A stretch of DNA of 64,000 nt from assembly GCF_009909185.1 (NCBI RefSeq), contig NZ_JAAAMV010000020.1, positions 124,001 to 188,000 on the forward strand. Direction: 5' to 3'. Source of the stretch: Paenibacillus glycinis. GTDB lineage: Bacteria; Bacillota; Bacilli; Paenibacillales; Paenibacillaceae. The notes under the pieces were generated by a model. The model was not told the DNA's origin. It did no database searches and saw only the letters and a program-made list of their open reading frames with translations. This document shows positions 33,747-42,935 of the stretch, piece by piece (the first letter of the stretch is position 1; every line of letters begins with the position of its first letter). The translations under genes and the position numbers were made by a program.

Positions 33747-35471
33747 ATGAGCAACACGCATCAAGAACGGATTCCGGCAGCGGCGTCCGGCTCCAACATG
33801 ACAAGCTATGACGACACCTATGAACAGTTTAGTTTCGACCAGCTGGAGGAGCGATTCTCCTGGCACGAGACGGGAAAAGCAAACATGGCCTTCGAAGCAA
33901 TCGACCGTCACGTCGAAGCAGGACGAGGCGGCAAGATTGCTCTCCATTATAGCGATAACGCGAGGGATGAATCGTATACGTTCGAAGAGCTGGCGAAGCA
34001 GTCGAACCGGTTCGCCAACGTGCTCCGGGGGCTTGGCATCGGGAAAGGCGAACGCGTCTTCATCTTCATGCCCCGTACGCCGGAGTTGTATTTCAGCCTT
34101 CTCGGCGCTCTGAAGATCGGCGCCGTCGTAGGACCGCTTTTCGAAGCGTTCATGGAAACGGCCGTCCGTGACCGGCTGCAGGACAGCGCCGCTACGGCGA
34201 TCGTCACGACGCCTGCGCTGCTGTCGCGCATCCCGCGCGGCGAGCTGCCCGACTTGAAGCATGTCATCGTTTTCGGCGACGACGTGCAAGCGGGCGACGG
34301 CATCGTCGATTATACAGCCGAGATGGCAGCCGTGTCCGATTCCGCCGATATCGAATGGCTTGGACGCGAAGACGGACTTATTCTTCACTATACTTCAGGC
34401 TCCACCGGCAAGCCGAAAGGCATTTTCCATGTGCAAAACGCGATGATCCAGCACTACTTCACGGGACGGATCGTCCTGGATTTACAGCCGGACGACATCT
34501 ATTGGTGCACGGCCGATCCAGGCTGGGTCACCGGTACCTCGTACGGTATTTTCGCGCCATGGCTGAACGGCGCGACGAACGTCATCCGGGGCGGGCGGTT
34601 CAGCCCGCAGGATTGGTACAAGACGATCGAACGCTATGGCGTGACCGTGTGGTACAGCGCGCCGACGGCATTCCGCATGCTGATGGGCGCCGGCGACGAC
34701 GTCGTCGGTCAATTCAACCTGTCGAGCTTGCGTCATGTGCTTAGCGTCGGCGAGCCGCTCAACCCGGAAGTGGTCCGGTGGGGGCTTAAGGTGTACAATC
34801 AGCGCATCCACGACACGTGGTGGATGACGGAGACCGGCGGTCAGCTGATCTGCAACTACCCTAGCATGGACATCAAGCCAGGCTCCATGGGCAAACCGAT
34901 TCCGGGCGTTCAAGCGGCGATCATCGACGATGCCGGCAACGAACTGCCGCCGTACCGGATGGGCAATCTGGCGATTCGTACCCCTTGGCCGTCGATGATG
35001 CGCAAGGTTTGGAACAACCCGGCCAAGTACGAAGAGTATTTCCGTATCCCGGGCTGGTACATCTCCGGCGATTCCGCGTATCGCGACGAAGACGGCTATT
35101 TCTGGTTCCAAGGCCGCATCGACGATGTTATCAACACGGCAGGTGAGCGAGTAGGGCCGTTCGAGGTCGAGAGCAAGCTCGTCGAGCATCCCGCCGTGGC
35201 CGAAGCGGGCGTCATCGGCAAGCCCGATCCGATGCGGGGAGAGATCATCAAAGCGTTCGTGGCGCTCCGTGAAGGCTATACGGCCACGGACGAACTGAAA
35301 GCCGACATTACGCGATTCGTCAAAGAAGGCCTCTCCGCGCACGCCGCGCCGCGGGAGATCGAATTCAAAGACAAGCTGCCGAAGACGCGCAGCGGCAAAA
35401 TCATGCGCCGCGTGCTGAAGGCATGGGAACTGAACCTGCCGACGGGCGATTTGTCGACGATCGAAGATTAG
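33747..35471 (+). CDS. acsA: Acetyl-CoA synthetase
   Basis: AcsA activates acetate to acetyl-CoA through acetyl-AMP. The 574-residue ANL-superfamily protein has the P-loop YTSGSTGKPKG, the adenine motif WWMTETGGQLICN, the hinge region YISGDSAYRDEDGYFWFQGR and GERVGPFEVES, and the C-terminal PKTRSGKIMRR with catalytic K551, the residue targeted by AcuA. Length is that of Bacillus AcsA. ATG 33747 has gggtaggagga just upstream. Convergent with the PBP gene across a perfect terminator. Confidence 0.97.
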   Translation: MSNTHQERIPAAASGSNMTSYDDTYEQFSFDQLEERFSWHETGKANMAFEAIDRHVEAGRGGKIALHYSDNARDESYTFEELAKQSNRFANVLRGLGIGKGERVFIFMPRTPELYFSLLGALKIGAVVGPLFEAFMETAVRDRLQDSAATAIVTTPALLSRIPRGELPDLKHVIVFGDDVQAGDGIVDYTAEMAAVSDSADIEWLGREDGLILHYTSGSTGKPKGIFHVQNAMIQHYFTGRIVLDLQPDDIYWCTADPGWVTGTSYGIFAPWLNGATNVIRGGRFSPQDWYKTIERYGVTVWYSAPTAFRMLMGAGDDVVGQFNLSSLRHVLSVGEPLNPEVVRWGLKVYNQRIHDTWWMTETGGQLICNYPSMDIKPGSMGKPIPGVQAAIIDDAGNELPPYRMGNLAIRTPWPSMMRKVWNNPAKYEEYFRIPGWYISGDSAYRDEDGYFWFQGRIDDVINTAGERVGPFEVESKLVEHPAVAEAGVIGKPDPMRGEIIKAFVALREGYTATDELKADITRFVKEGLSAHAAPREIEFKDKLPKTRSGKIMRRVLKAWELNLPTGDLSTIED

Positions 35472-35492
35472 AGTCCGTTAACGCTAATGTAA

Positions 35493-35539
35493 CAGCAAAA
35501 AAACTTCCATCGCATCAAGCGCTGGAAGTTTTTTTGCTG
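35493..35539. terminator. Bidirectional terminator, 17-bp perfect stem
   Basis: cagcaaaaaaacttcca (35493-35509) is exactly complementary to tggaagtttttttgctg (35523-35539), with a 13-nt loop. It serves acsA (+) and the PBP gene (-), whose stop is 2 nt away. Confidence 0.9.
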
Positions 35540-35540
35540 T

Positions 35541-38500
35541 TTATTGAATGGCGATCGACGCGGACGCGGGGGATTCTCCCGCATCGTTAACGGCCGTTAC
35601 TTGGAAGAATCCGCTGGTCAGCGGGGAGACGTATTCGAATCTCGCTTCGCTGGTGGAACCGATTTTTTTGAATCCGCCGGTACTGTTCGAGCTGTAGTAT
35701 ACGTTGTAGCCCGTCACCTGCTCGGCAGTCGCGTTATCGGTCCAGGTCAGCTTAATGCCGAGATCCGTGGTTTCGACGGAGATATTCATCGGCGTGGAAG
35801 GAGCGGTCAGCCCGCTTTCCGTTCCCGCCGGGCTTCCGTTATCGTTCGGCATGCCGATATTGATGTCGGTGCCCGTATCCGTGTCTTGATCGTGAGAGGT
35901 GTACGTTCCGCCGCCCGACGTGACGTAGAGGCTCGGAGCCGACTCCTTGCCCGCGACGTCAACGGCCGTCACGTAGTAGGAATAGGCGCCTTGGTTGGCG
36001 ACGTAGTTCACGAAGCGCAAGTCTTGTCCCGTCAACACCGTCGTGTTCATGTTCGCGAACGTTCCGTCGTTGACGGCGCGATACAGGCGATAGCCGACGA
36101 CGTCTTTATCCGGCGAGGCCTTGAACGTAATCCGGTAGGCGTTCCCGGTCGATACGGCCTCGATGCCGAGATTGGAAGGCGGCGTAGGCGCTCTGCCGTC
36201 GTCCACCCGAGGATCGACGAGGGACGGCGCATCCCGGCCCGCATCGGCCGGCACGAACACGCTCATCGGCTTGCGGGTGTCCGCCGGCAGCTTCGCCTGC
36301 GCGGCTTCGATTTCTTTCATCAGCTCGTCGAGCGGTTTCTCCCGTTTCACGACGAGCTGGTCGTGCACCATATCCGACGGCGTGGTAGGTTTCGGGATAT
36401 AGTTGATGCCGTTGTAGGAGATGACGGACATTTTGACGAGCGCGTCGTCCGGTTCTTTCGGCAGGAATTTGGTGTTGAACCAGTCGGTCACCAGTTTGCC
36501 CTCGCTGCGCGTGAGATCCGTCGGCAGCTTGCCGCTCAGGCTCGAGACGGTCGATTTGACGATTCCTGAAGGCATCGTGAACTGCTTGGTCGGGAACAGC
36601 TCCGGCCGCTGGGCCGTCACCTCGTTCATGATATCCGACCAGATGATCCGCGCCCGGCTGCGGCCTTCCTTGGACAGGGTATAGATCGGTTTCTCGTAGC
36701 CGACCCATACGCCAAGCGTGATGTCCGGCGAGAAGCCCATGAACCAGACGTCGCCGTAGCTTTGCGTCGAACCGGTTTTGCCGACGACCGGGATTTTGCC
36801 GTAATTTTTGAACAAGGAAGCTACGCTGTGACCGGATCCCGCGGGATCGGAGATGACCGTGCGCATCATGTCCGTCATCAGGAAGGCCGTTTGTTCCGAG
36901 AACGCCCGGAGCGGCTTCGCTTCGTGCTGATAGACGATCTTGCCGTCCGCATCCGTGATTTTGCTGATCATGTACGCATCGTTGAAGACGCCTTTGTCGG
37001 CGATGGCGCCGTACGCGTTCGTCAGCTCTTCGACGGACACCCCGATGCTGAGACCGCCGATAACGCCGGTTTGCGCATAATCGTCTTCCGGCTGGATCGT
37101 CGTGATCCCAAGCTTGCGGGCGAACTTCCAGGCTTCCGGAATCGTGACGAGGTTGTTGAAAATTTTGAGCGCCGGAATATTGAGGGAGCGGTTCAGCGCG
37201 TCCCTGGCCGTCACGAGACCATAGAACTTCTTCGTGACGTTCATCGGAATATGGAAGCCCTTCTGGCCGTCCTTCATGACGATCGGCGAATCGTCGATGA
37301 CGCTGGCCGGTTGAATGAGGCCTTTCTCGATGGCGGGCAGGTAGGCGGCGATCGGTTTCATCGTCGAGCCCGGCTGGCGCGTCATCTGCGTGGCATGGTT
37401 GAGCTGCTCCGTATAAAAATCGCGGCCTTCCAGCATGCCCAGGATCGCGCCGGTTTTATGATCCAGCATGATGGCGCCGGTTTGTTCCATGCCTTTCTCT
37501 TTGCTGTCGGCTTCGAAGTTGTTGGGATCCGAGCCGACCTTATGCATGGCGTTGTACACTTTCTTGTCGATCGTCGTATAGATGTGGTAACCGCCGTTCA
37601 ACAGATGCTCGTGCGCTTCTTCGAGCAGCTGCGCGTTTTCTTCCTTGTTGACGTCCTCGGGCTTCATGCTCGGATTCTCCGCGAGCAGCAGCAATCCCGC
37701 CGCCTGTCGTTCGGACTCCAGCATGAGGAACGGGAACGTCGAGTAGGCTTTCTCCGTCGGCTTCGCCAGCGATTTCTGGACGTCGAAACTTAGCGCCTCG
37801 TCGTACTGTTCCTGGCTGATGCGGCCGGTATCGAGCATGCGTTTCAGCACGATATGCTGGCGGTCCATCGCGAGCTTGAAGCCGGACGGATTGAATTTCC
37901 CTTTGCTCGTGAAAGCCGTATACGCCGAAGGGCGCTGCGGCAGGCCTGCCAGATAGGCGGACTGCGCGATATTGAGCTTGGTCAGGTCGGTAATGTTGAA
38001 TATCCCTTTGGCTGCGGCTTTGATGCCGTACAGGTTGTAGCCGCTGTTCCCGGTGCCGAACTGCACTTTGTTCAAGTAGGCCGTCAGGATCTCGTCCTTC
38101 GTCATGAATCGCTCCAACCGCAGCGCGAGGAAGATTTCCTTGGCTTTGCGGCTGTCCGTCTTGTCGAGCGTCAGGAACACCTGACGGGCGAGCTGCTGGG
38201 TGAGCGTGCTCCCGCCGGTCTGCGTGTCCTCGTTCAGCAGCTTCTGCTTGACCGCGCGGGCGAGACCGTTGAAGTCGACCCCGATGTGTTTGTAGAAATT
38301 ATTGTCCTCCGTGGCGAGCACGGCATTTATGACTTGCGGGGGAATATCTTCCCGTTTAATAAGACGCCGGTCTTCTTCCGTCCGCAATTGGCCGACGGGG
38401 GTTTGTCCATCGTTAAAATACACGAAGCCGGTGATCGAGTTCTCGTTGATCTTGGCTTCGATCTCTTCGCGCGGGCGAACGGGTTCATCTTTGACGAAAG

Positions 38501-38648
38501 AGGCCACGTAGCCGGCGATGGCCGCCCCGGCAAACAATCCGATTAATATGCCGAATATAAAAAGCCATTTGAACGTAACGAGCGTCACGATACCAAAGGT
38601 CCGCCATTTGCTGTAGCCTTTGGTTTTCTGTTGACGGTCTTGATCCAT
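35541..38648 (-). CDS. Class A penicillin-binding protein (PBP1A) with two FN3 domains
   Basis: A bifunctional peptidoglycan synthase of 1035 residues anchored by one N-terminal helix (about 20-50). The glycosyltransferase domain (about 75-250) has EDNNFYKHIGVD (catalytic E114) and GGSTLTQQLARQVFLT. The transpeptidase domain (about 385-690) has S428-TMK, SLN (488-490) and KTGST (624-628). The C terminus carries two fibronectin type III domains: 821-910 and 949-1035, joined by an Asp/Gly/Thr-rich linker. FN3 domains in such PBPs probably bind wall or partner proteins. GGAGG upstream and an extended -10 at 38681-38689 support ATG 38648. It is divergent from tyrS. Confidence 0.95.
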   Translation of the reverse strand: MDQDRQQKTKGYSKWRTFGIVTLVTFKWLFIFGILIGLFAGAAIAGYVASFVKDEPVRPREEIEAKINENSITGFVYFNDGQTPVGQLRTEEDRRLIKREDIPPQVINAVLATEDNNFYKHIGVDFNGLARAVKQKLLNEDTQTGGSTLTQQLARQVFLTLDKTDSRKAKEIFLALRLERFMTKDEILTAYLNKVQFGTGNSGYNLYGIKAAAKGIFNITDLTKLNIAQSAYLAGLPQRPSAYTAFTSKGKFNPSGFKLAMDRQHIVLKRMLDTGRISQEQYDEALSFDVQKSLAKPTEKAYSTFPFLMLESERQAAGLLLLAENPSMKPEDVNKEENAQLLEEAHEHLLNGGYHIYTTIDKKVYNAMHKVGSDPNNFEADSKEKGMEQTGAIMLDHKTGAILGMLEGRDFYTEQLNHATQMTRQPGSTMKPIAAYLPAIEKGLIQPASVIDDSPIVMKDGQKGFHIPMNVTKKFYGLVTARDALNRSLNIPALKIFNNLVTIPEAWKFARKLGITTIQPEDDYAQTGVIGGLSIGVSVEELTNAYGAIADKGVFNDAYMISKITDADGKIVYQHEAKPLRAFSEQTAFLMTDMMRTVISDPAGSGHSVASLFKNYGKIPVVGKTGSTQSYGDVWFMGFSPDITLGVWVGYEKPIYTLSKEGRSRARIIWSDIMNEVTAQRPELFPTKQFTMPSGIVKSTVSSLSGKLPTDLTRSEGKLVTDWFNTKFLPKEPDDALVKMSVISYNGINYIPKPTTPSDMVHDQLVVKREKPLDELMKEIEAAQAKLPADTRKPMSVFVPADAGRDAPSLVDPRVDDGRAPTPPSNLGIEAVSTGNAYRITFKASPDKDVVGYRLYRAVNDGTFANMNTTVLTGQDLRFVNYVANQGAYSYYVTAVDVAGKESAPSLYVTSGGGTYTSHDQDTDTGTDINIGMPNDNGSPAGTESGLTAPSTPMNISVETTDLGIKLTWTDNATAEQVTGYNVYYSSNSTGGFKKIGSTSEARFEYVSPLTSGFFQVTAVNDAGESPASASIAIQ

Positions 38649-38680
38649 AAAATGATTAGCCTCCTCCGATTAACAGCATT

Positions 38681-38689
38681 ATTATAGCA
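38681..38689 (-). promoter_or_regulatory. Extended -10 promoter of the PBP gene
   Basis: The minus strand reads TGCTATAAT, a TGn-extended perfect TATAAT, 33 nt before the ATG. No convincing -35. Confidence 0.55.
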
Positions 38690-38781
38690 TAAATCGCCAT
38701 TCGAATTGGAGGCTTTGGCAGACGAATTTGACCAGCTTTCGCCATAATTCCCTTTTTGTTCACCGTTGCGGCGAATAATCA

Positions 38782-38811
38782 TTGACTTTACAGAGGGAGG
38801 TGTGTTATAAA
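38782..38811 (+). promoter_or_regulatory. Sigma-A promoter of tyrS
   Basis: TTGACT (38782-38787) and TATAAA (38806-38811) are separated by 18 bp, about 350 nt before the tyrS ATG, and precede the T-box leader. Confidence 0.7.
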
Positions 38812-38817
38812 CGTTAG

Positions 38818-39140
38818 CAAGAAAAGTCCATATCGCAACGCGTTGAAGGGCTTCAGTAGGAATGCGGGCCGTCGATTCCAGAGAACCGGTGGGAGGTGCG
38901 AACCGGTACGCGCCGCAATTCGAATTACCGCCCCGAGCTGATCGGACGAACACGGGTTTCCCGCAACTGCGAGAAATCGTTCCAGTAGTCTGCATCCGGA
39001 TGATATCCGTTATGATAATGAAGTGAGAGCCGCTTATATTGGCGTGCCGCGCAGCTTGCAGCGGGGCGCCCGGCGACTCTAACGAGGGTGGTACCGCGAG
39101 CAAATCCTTCTCGTCCCTTGAGGACGAGAAGGATTTTTTT
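38818..39140 (+). promoter_or_regulatory. T-box leader of tyrS (specifier TAC)
   Basis: The T-box signature agggtggtaccgcg is at 39085-39098. The terminator follows: aaatccttctcgtcc (39102-39116) pairs with ggacgagaaggattt (39122-39136), then a T run. Upstream, the Stem I apical region is visible as ccagagaaccggtggg...ccgg (38877-38905), and gaatTAC at 38925-38927 offers a Tyr codon as specifier. Specifier register is inferred. Together with the promoters, this accounts for the 520-bp gap 38649-39168. Confidence 0.9.
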
Positions 39141-39168
39141 CTATTTTCGGACGGGAGTGAAGACGGTT

Positions 39169-40425
39169 ATGGTGACATGGGAACAATTGGATGACGATCA
39201 ACGGCGGGAAGTGGAGCGTCAAATGGACGTCATCCGGCGGGGCGTCGCCGAGATTGTCCCGGAGGACGAGCTGAAGGCGAAGGTTGTCAACGCCGTCGCG
39301 ACCGGGAAGCCGCTCAAAGTGAAATTGGGCTTGGATCCGTCCGCGCCGGACATCCATATCGGCCATACGGTCGTGCTGCACAAGCTGAGGCAGTTCCAGC
39401 AGCTCGGCCACGACGTGCAGCTGATCATCGGCGACTTCACGGGCCGGATCGGGGACCCGACCGGGAAATCGGAAACTCGCAAGCAGCTGAGCGAAGACGA
39501 CGTGAAGCGCAACGCGCAGACGTACCAAAGGCAAATCTACAAGCTGCTCGATCCGGCCAAAACGACGGTCTACTATAATTCCGAATGGCTCGGACCGATG
39601 AGCTTCGCGGACGTCGTGACGCTGTCGGCCAAAGTAACGGTCGCGCGCATGCTGGAACGGGACGATTTCACGAAGCGCTACCAGTCCGGCCAGCCGATCA
39701 GCATTCACGAGTTCTTCTACCCGTTGATGCAGGGCTACGATTCCGTGGCGCTCGAGAGCGACGTGGAGCTCGGCGGCACGGATCAGAAGTTCAATCTCCT
39801 GATGGGGCGCACGCTGCAGAAGGAATACGGCAAGGCGGCGCAGGCGACGATCATGACGCCGCTCATCGAAGGCTTGGACGGCGTGCACAAGATGAGCAAG
39901 AGCTTGGGCAACTATATCGGAATCGACGAGGAGCCGAACGAAATCTACGGCAAATCGATGTCCGTTCCGGATGAGCTGATGCTGAAATACTACGAGCTCG
40001 CGACGGATATCGGATTGGAGGAGCTGCAGTCGCTGCGGTCCGCGATCGCGGACGGAAGCACCCATCCCCGGGATGCCAAGATGGCGCTTGCCCGCACGTT
40101 CGTGCGCATCTACCACGGGGAAGAGGCGGCAGCCGCGGCGGAGCAGCATTTCATCGCGGTGTTCCAGAAGCGCGCGCTGCCGGACGATATTCAGGAAGCG
40201 GCGCTGCAAGCATCCGACCTGGAAGAAGGCCGCATCGGCATTTTGAAGCTGCTGACGATCCTCGGTCTCCAAGCCTCGAGCAGCGAGGCGAAGCGGAGCG
40301 TGCAGCAGGGCGCGGTGCGAATCAATGAAGAGAAGATCGACGACTGGTCCGCCGAGATCGCGCCTGCCGACGGCGATATTATTCAAGTCGGCAAACGGAA
40401 ATTCGCGAAAGTGGTTCTTCGATAA
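39169..40425 (+). CDS. tyrS: Tyrosyl-tRNA synthetase
   Basis: A 418-residue class I synthetase that charges tRNA-Tyr. HIGH is H63-IGH in DIHIGHTVVLHKL, and the second motif is KMSKS (from K241), which marks the TyrZ-like branch rather than the KFGKT branch of B. subtilis TyrS. The C-terminal ~70 residues form an S4 RNA-binding domain (SSSEAKRSVQQGAVRINEEK). ATG 39169 follows acgggagtga; the open frame to 39088 is inside the T-box and not translated. Regulation is by the preceding T-box. Confidence 0.96.
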   Translation: MVTWEQLDDDQRREVERQMDVIRRGVAEIVPEDELKAKVVNAVATGKPLKVKLGLDPSAPDIHIGHTVVLHKLRQFQQLGHDVQLIIGDFTGRIGDPTGKSETRKQLSEDDVKRNAQTYQRQIYKLLDPAKTTVYYNSEWLGPMSFADVVTLSAKVTVARMLERDDFTKRYQSGQPISIHEFFYPLMQGYDSVALESDVELGGTDQKFNLLMGRTLQKEYGKAAQATIMTPLIEGLDGVHKMSKSLGNYIGIDEEPNEIYGKSMSVPDELMLKYYELATDIGLEELQSLRSAIADGSTHPRDAKMALARTFVRIYHGEEAAAAAEQHFIAVFQKRALPDDIQEAALQASDLEEGRIGILKLLTILGLQASSSEAKRSVQQGAVRINEEKIDDWSAEIAPADGDIIQVGKRKFAKVVLR

Positions 40426-40439
40426 CGAACGTTCGCAAC

Positions 40440-40478
40440 AAGCTTATCGTGCGATGACTTCGCGCGGTAAGCTTTTTT
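40440..40478 (+). terminator. Terminator of tyrS
   Basis: aagcttatcgtgcg and cgcgcggtaagctt pair with a few mismatches near the loop, followed by TTTTT. Confidence 0.8.
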
Positions 40479-40534
40479 GCTGCGTTTTGAAAGCATCTTG
40501 ATCGGCAAGGTTCGAAATCGGCGGCGGCACGGAG

Positions 40535-40560
40535 CGAAACTTCTCTGACGTTGTGACGTA
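40535..40560 (+). promoter_or_regulatory. Sigma-W-type promoter of the flotillin operon
   Basis: CGAAAC (40535-40540; one base from TGAAAC) and CGTA (40557-40560) are separated by 16 bp, the standard ECF sigma-W spacing. In B. subtilis the yuaF-floT operon belongs to the sigma-W regulon, so the match is in the expected place. Confidence 0.7.
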
Positions 40561-40614
40561 ATAAATAACGGGTGTAATTCAAAAATATGGAATTTGTAGA
40601 CGGGAGGGAGGGCT

Positions 40615-41142
40615 TTGGAGGGACTATTTCTCGGCTGCTTGTTCGGCGGCGTTTTTTTCGCGATCGTGAGCGTCGTGCTCGGAGACTGGTTGAGTCTTGC
40701 GCTGGACGGGATGCTCGATTTCCTGTCGTTGGACGGTCATCCCGTGCTGCAGCCGATGGCGGTCGTCGGCGGCATTACCGTCTTCGGCGGCGCGGGACTG
40801 CTCTTGAAGCATCACAGCTCGCTCGGAATCGCGCTTGTCGTGATCATCGCGATCCTGTGCGCGATCGCCGCCGCGATCGGCATTTATTATCTGTACGTGC
40901 GGCCGATGGACCGCAGCGAAAATTCGACGGGGTATTCGATGAAAGAATTGACCGGCATGATCGGCGAGGTGTCGGTGCCGATTCCCGCGATCGGGTTCGG
41001 CGAGGTGACGGTGAAGGCCGGCGCGGGCTTGACGAATCATATCGCGGCAAGCTTCGACGGCACCGAGATCGCATCCGGCGTTCGCGTCGTCGTCATCGGG
41101 GTCGACTCGCATACGCTCCTCGTATCCAAGCTGGAGCTTTAA
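40615..41142 (+). CDS. yuaF: NfeD-family membrane protein (YuaF-like)
   Basis: A 175-residue integral membrane protein: three hydrophobic helices (about 3-24, 47-66, 72-93) and a C-terminal OB-fold domain starting at about 112 (GMIGEVSVPIPAIGFGEVTV ... GTEIASGVRVVVIGVDSHTLLV), the NfeD domain. NfeD proteins are encoded next to flotillins or stomatins and support their membrane domains. TTG 40615 has gggaggga 5-6 nt upstream. It is 27 nt before floT. Confidence 0.88.
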   Translation: MEGLFLGCLFGGVFFAIVSVVLGDWLSLALDGMLDFLSLDGHPVLQPMAVVGGITVFGGAGLLLKHHSSLGIALVVIIAILCAIAAAIGIYYLYVRPMDRSENSTGYSMKELTGMIGEVSVPIPAIGFGEVTVKAGAGLTNHIAASFDGTEIASGVRVVVIGVDSHTLLVSKLEL

Positions 41143-41169
41143 TCGCGCAAGAGAGGGGAATTTGCAAAC

Positions 41170-42705
41170 ATGCCAGATTATTTAGTGATTCCGGCAGCCG
41201 TTGTCGGCGTATTGATTTTGCTCGGGCTGGCTTTCTGGGCAAGATACCGGACGGTAGGTCCGGATAAAGCGATGATCGTCACGGGGTCGTTTCTCGGCGG
41301 CCGGAATGTCGCGGAAGACGAATCCGGACGCAAGAACAAGATCGTGCGCGGGGGCGGCGCGTTCATACTGCCGATCTTCCAGAAGGCGGATTTCTTGTCG
41401 CTGTTGTCCCATAAGCTGGACGTATCGACGCCCGAGGTCTATACCGAACAGGGCGTTCCCGTCATATGCGACGGCGTCGCGATCATCAAGATCGGCGGTT
41501 CCGTCGAGGACGTGGGGACGGCTGCGGAACAATTCCTCGGCAAGCCGACGGACTCGCTCAAGAGCGAAGCCCAGGAAGTGCTGGAAGGCCATCTCCGGGC
41601 GATCCTCGGCTCGATGACCGTCGAGGAAGTCTACCGGAACCGCGATAAATTCGCTCAAGAGGTACAGGGCGTCGCGGCACGGGATCTGAAGAAAATGGGA
41701 CTCCAGATCGTGTCGTTCACGATCAAGGATTTGCGCGACAAGCACGGCTATCTCGAAGCGCTGGGCAAGCCGCGCATCGCCGCCGTCAAGCGGGATGCGG
41801 ACATTGCCGAGGCGGAGGCGGTCAGGGATTCGCGAATCCAGAAGGCGCGCGCCGAGGAAGAGGGCTTGAAAGCCGAGCTGCTGCGGGACACGAACATCGC
41901 CGAGGCGTCCAAGGAGAAGGAGCTGAAGGTGGCATCCTTCAAGAAGGATCAGGATTCCGCCAAAGCCGAGGCCGACCAAGCGTACGCCATCCAGGAGGCG
42001 CGTTCGAAGCAGCGCGTCGTCGAGGAGCAGATGCAGGTCGAACTCGTCCGCAAGGAGCGGGAGATCGACCTGGAAGGCAGGGAAATCCTGCGCCGCGAGA
42101 AGCAGTACGACGCCGAGGTGAAGAAGAAGGCCGATGCCGACCGTTATGCGGTGGAGCAAGCGGCGGAAGCGGACAGGGTCAAGCGGATGCGCGAGGCGGA
42201 AGCGGCTCAGTACCAAATCGAGACGGAAGCGAAAGCGAACGCCGAGCAGAAGCGGCTGGACGGTCTTGCGATCGCGGACGCGGAGCGGGCCAAAGGGACG
42301 GCCGAAGCGGAGGTCATCCGGCTTCGCGGTCTGGCGGAAGCCGAGGCGAAGGAGAAGCTTGCCCAAGCGTTCGAAATGTTCGGCGACGCGGCGGTGCTCG
42401 ATATTATCGTGAAAATGCTTCCGGAGCTGGCCGGCAAGGTTGCCGCGCCGATCGGAGCCATCGATAAACTGACCGTCGTCGACACCGGTCGCGGCGAAGG
42501 CGCCGCGCGCGTCAGCAATTACGTCACCTCGCTCATGGCGACCGCGCCGGAAATGCTGAAGAGCGTATCCGGCATCGATCTGGGCGAGCTGGTGAGAGGG
42601 CTGACGAACAGGGGGCTGCCGGCTGCGGCCGGAGCTGGGATGCTGACTGCGGCAGCCGGCGCCGCATTGGCGGCCGAGCCGAAGGCGAAGGACGACCCGG
42701 CTTGA
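41170..42705 (+). CDS. floT: Flotillin FloT
   Basis: A 511-residue SPFH-domain protein that organises functional membrane microdomains. An N-terminal hydrophobic hairpin (about 4-22) anchors it; the SPFH/PHB domain (about 30-215) includes LSLLSHKLDVSTPEVYTEQG and VAARDLKKMGLQIVSFTIKD. A long Ala/Glu/Lys coiled coil follows (about 215-400, many AEA/KAE repeats), then a C-terminal oligomerisation segment (FEMFGDAAVLDIIVKMLPEL). It matches B. subtilis FloT (YuaG) in plan and length, and is co-transcribed with the NfeD gene. Confidence 0.95.
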   Translation: MPDYLVIPAAVVGVLILLGLAFWARYRTVGPDKAMIVTGSFLGGRNVAEDESGRKNKIVRGGGAFILPIFQKADFLSLLSHKLDVSTPEVYTEQGVPVICDGVAIIKIGGSVEDVGTAAEQFLGKPTDSLKSEAQEVLEGHLRAILGSMTVEEVYRNRDKFAQEVQGVAARDLKKMGLQIVSFTIKDLRDKHGYLEALGKPRIAAVKRDADIAEAEAVRDSRIQKARAEEEGLKAELLRDTNIAEASKEKELKVASFKKDQDSAKAEADQAYAIQEARSKQRVVEEQMQVELVRKEREIDLEGREILRREKQYDAEVKKKADADRYAVEQAAEADRVKRMREAEAAQYQIETEAKANAEQKRLDGLAIADAERAKGTAEAEVIRLRGLAEAEAKEKLAQAFEMFGDAAVLDIIVKMLPELAGKVAAPIGAIDKLTVVDTGRGEGAARVSNYVTSLMATAPEMLKSVSGIDLGELVRGLTNRGLPAAAGAGMLTAAAGAALAAEPKAKDDPA

Positions 42706-42751
42706 AGAAGATCCAATGATCGCGTGCTTAACGCGATCAGATTGTGAGATT

Positions 42752-42828
42752 GGCCCGTGTATCCATGCGATTGGCATGAGCATACAACGGGCCGAAGAAC
42801 CCGCTCCGCATGGAGCGGGTTCTTCGGC
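42752..42828. repeat. Two overlapping inverted repeats between floT and the AraC gene
   Basis: The first: ggcccgtgtat (42752-42762) pairs with atacaacgggcc (42782-42793) with a bulge, and an inner atgc/gcat. The second: gccgaagaacccgctcc (42791-42807) is a perfect 17-bp complement of ggagcgggttcttcggc (42812-42828), loop 4 nt. They share gcc at 42791-42793, so they cannot both form fully. No T run follows the second stem, so it is not a typical terminator. Role unclear. Confidence 0.7.
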
Positions 42829-42935
42829 ATGATCGACGGTCGCAAGCCGTCATTGGTCGTCGCCGCGACAGGAGCGCCCGGTTGAACGGCGAATGTAATA
42901 TAGCAGCAAGCTTCGCGAGCGGGAGGCGATTCCAA

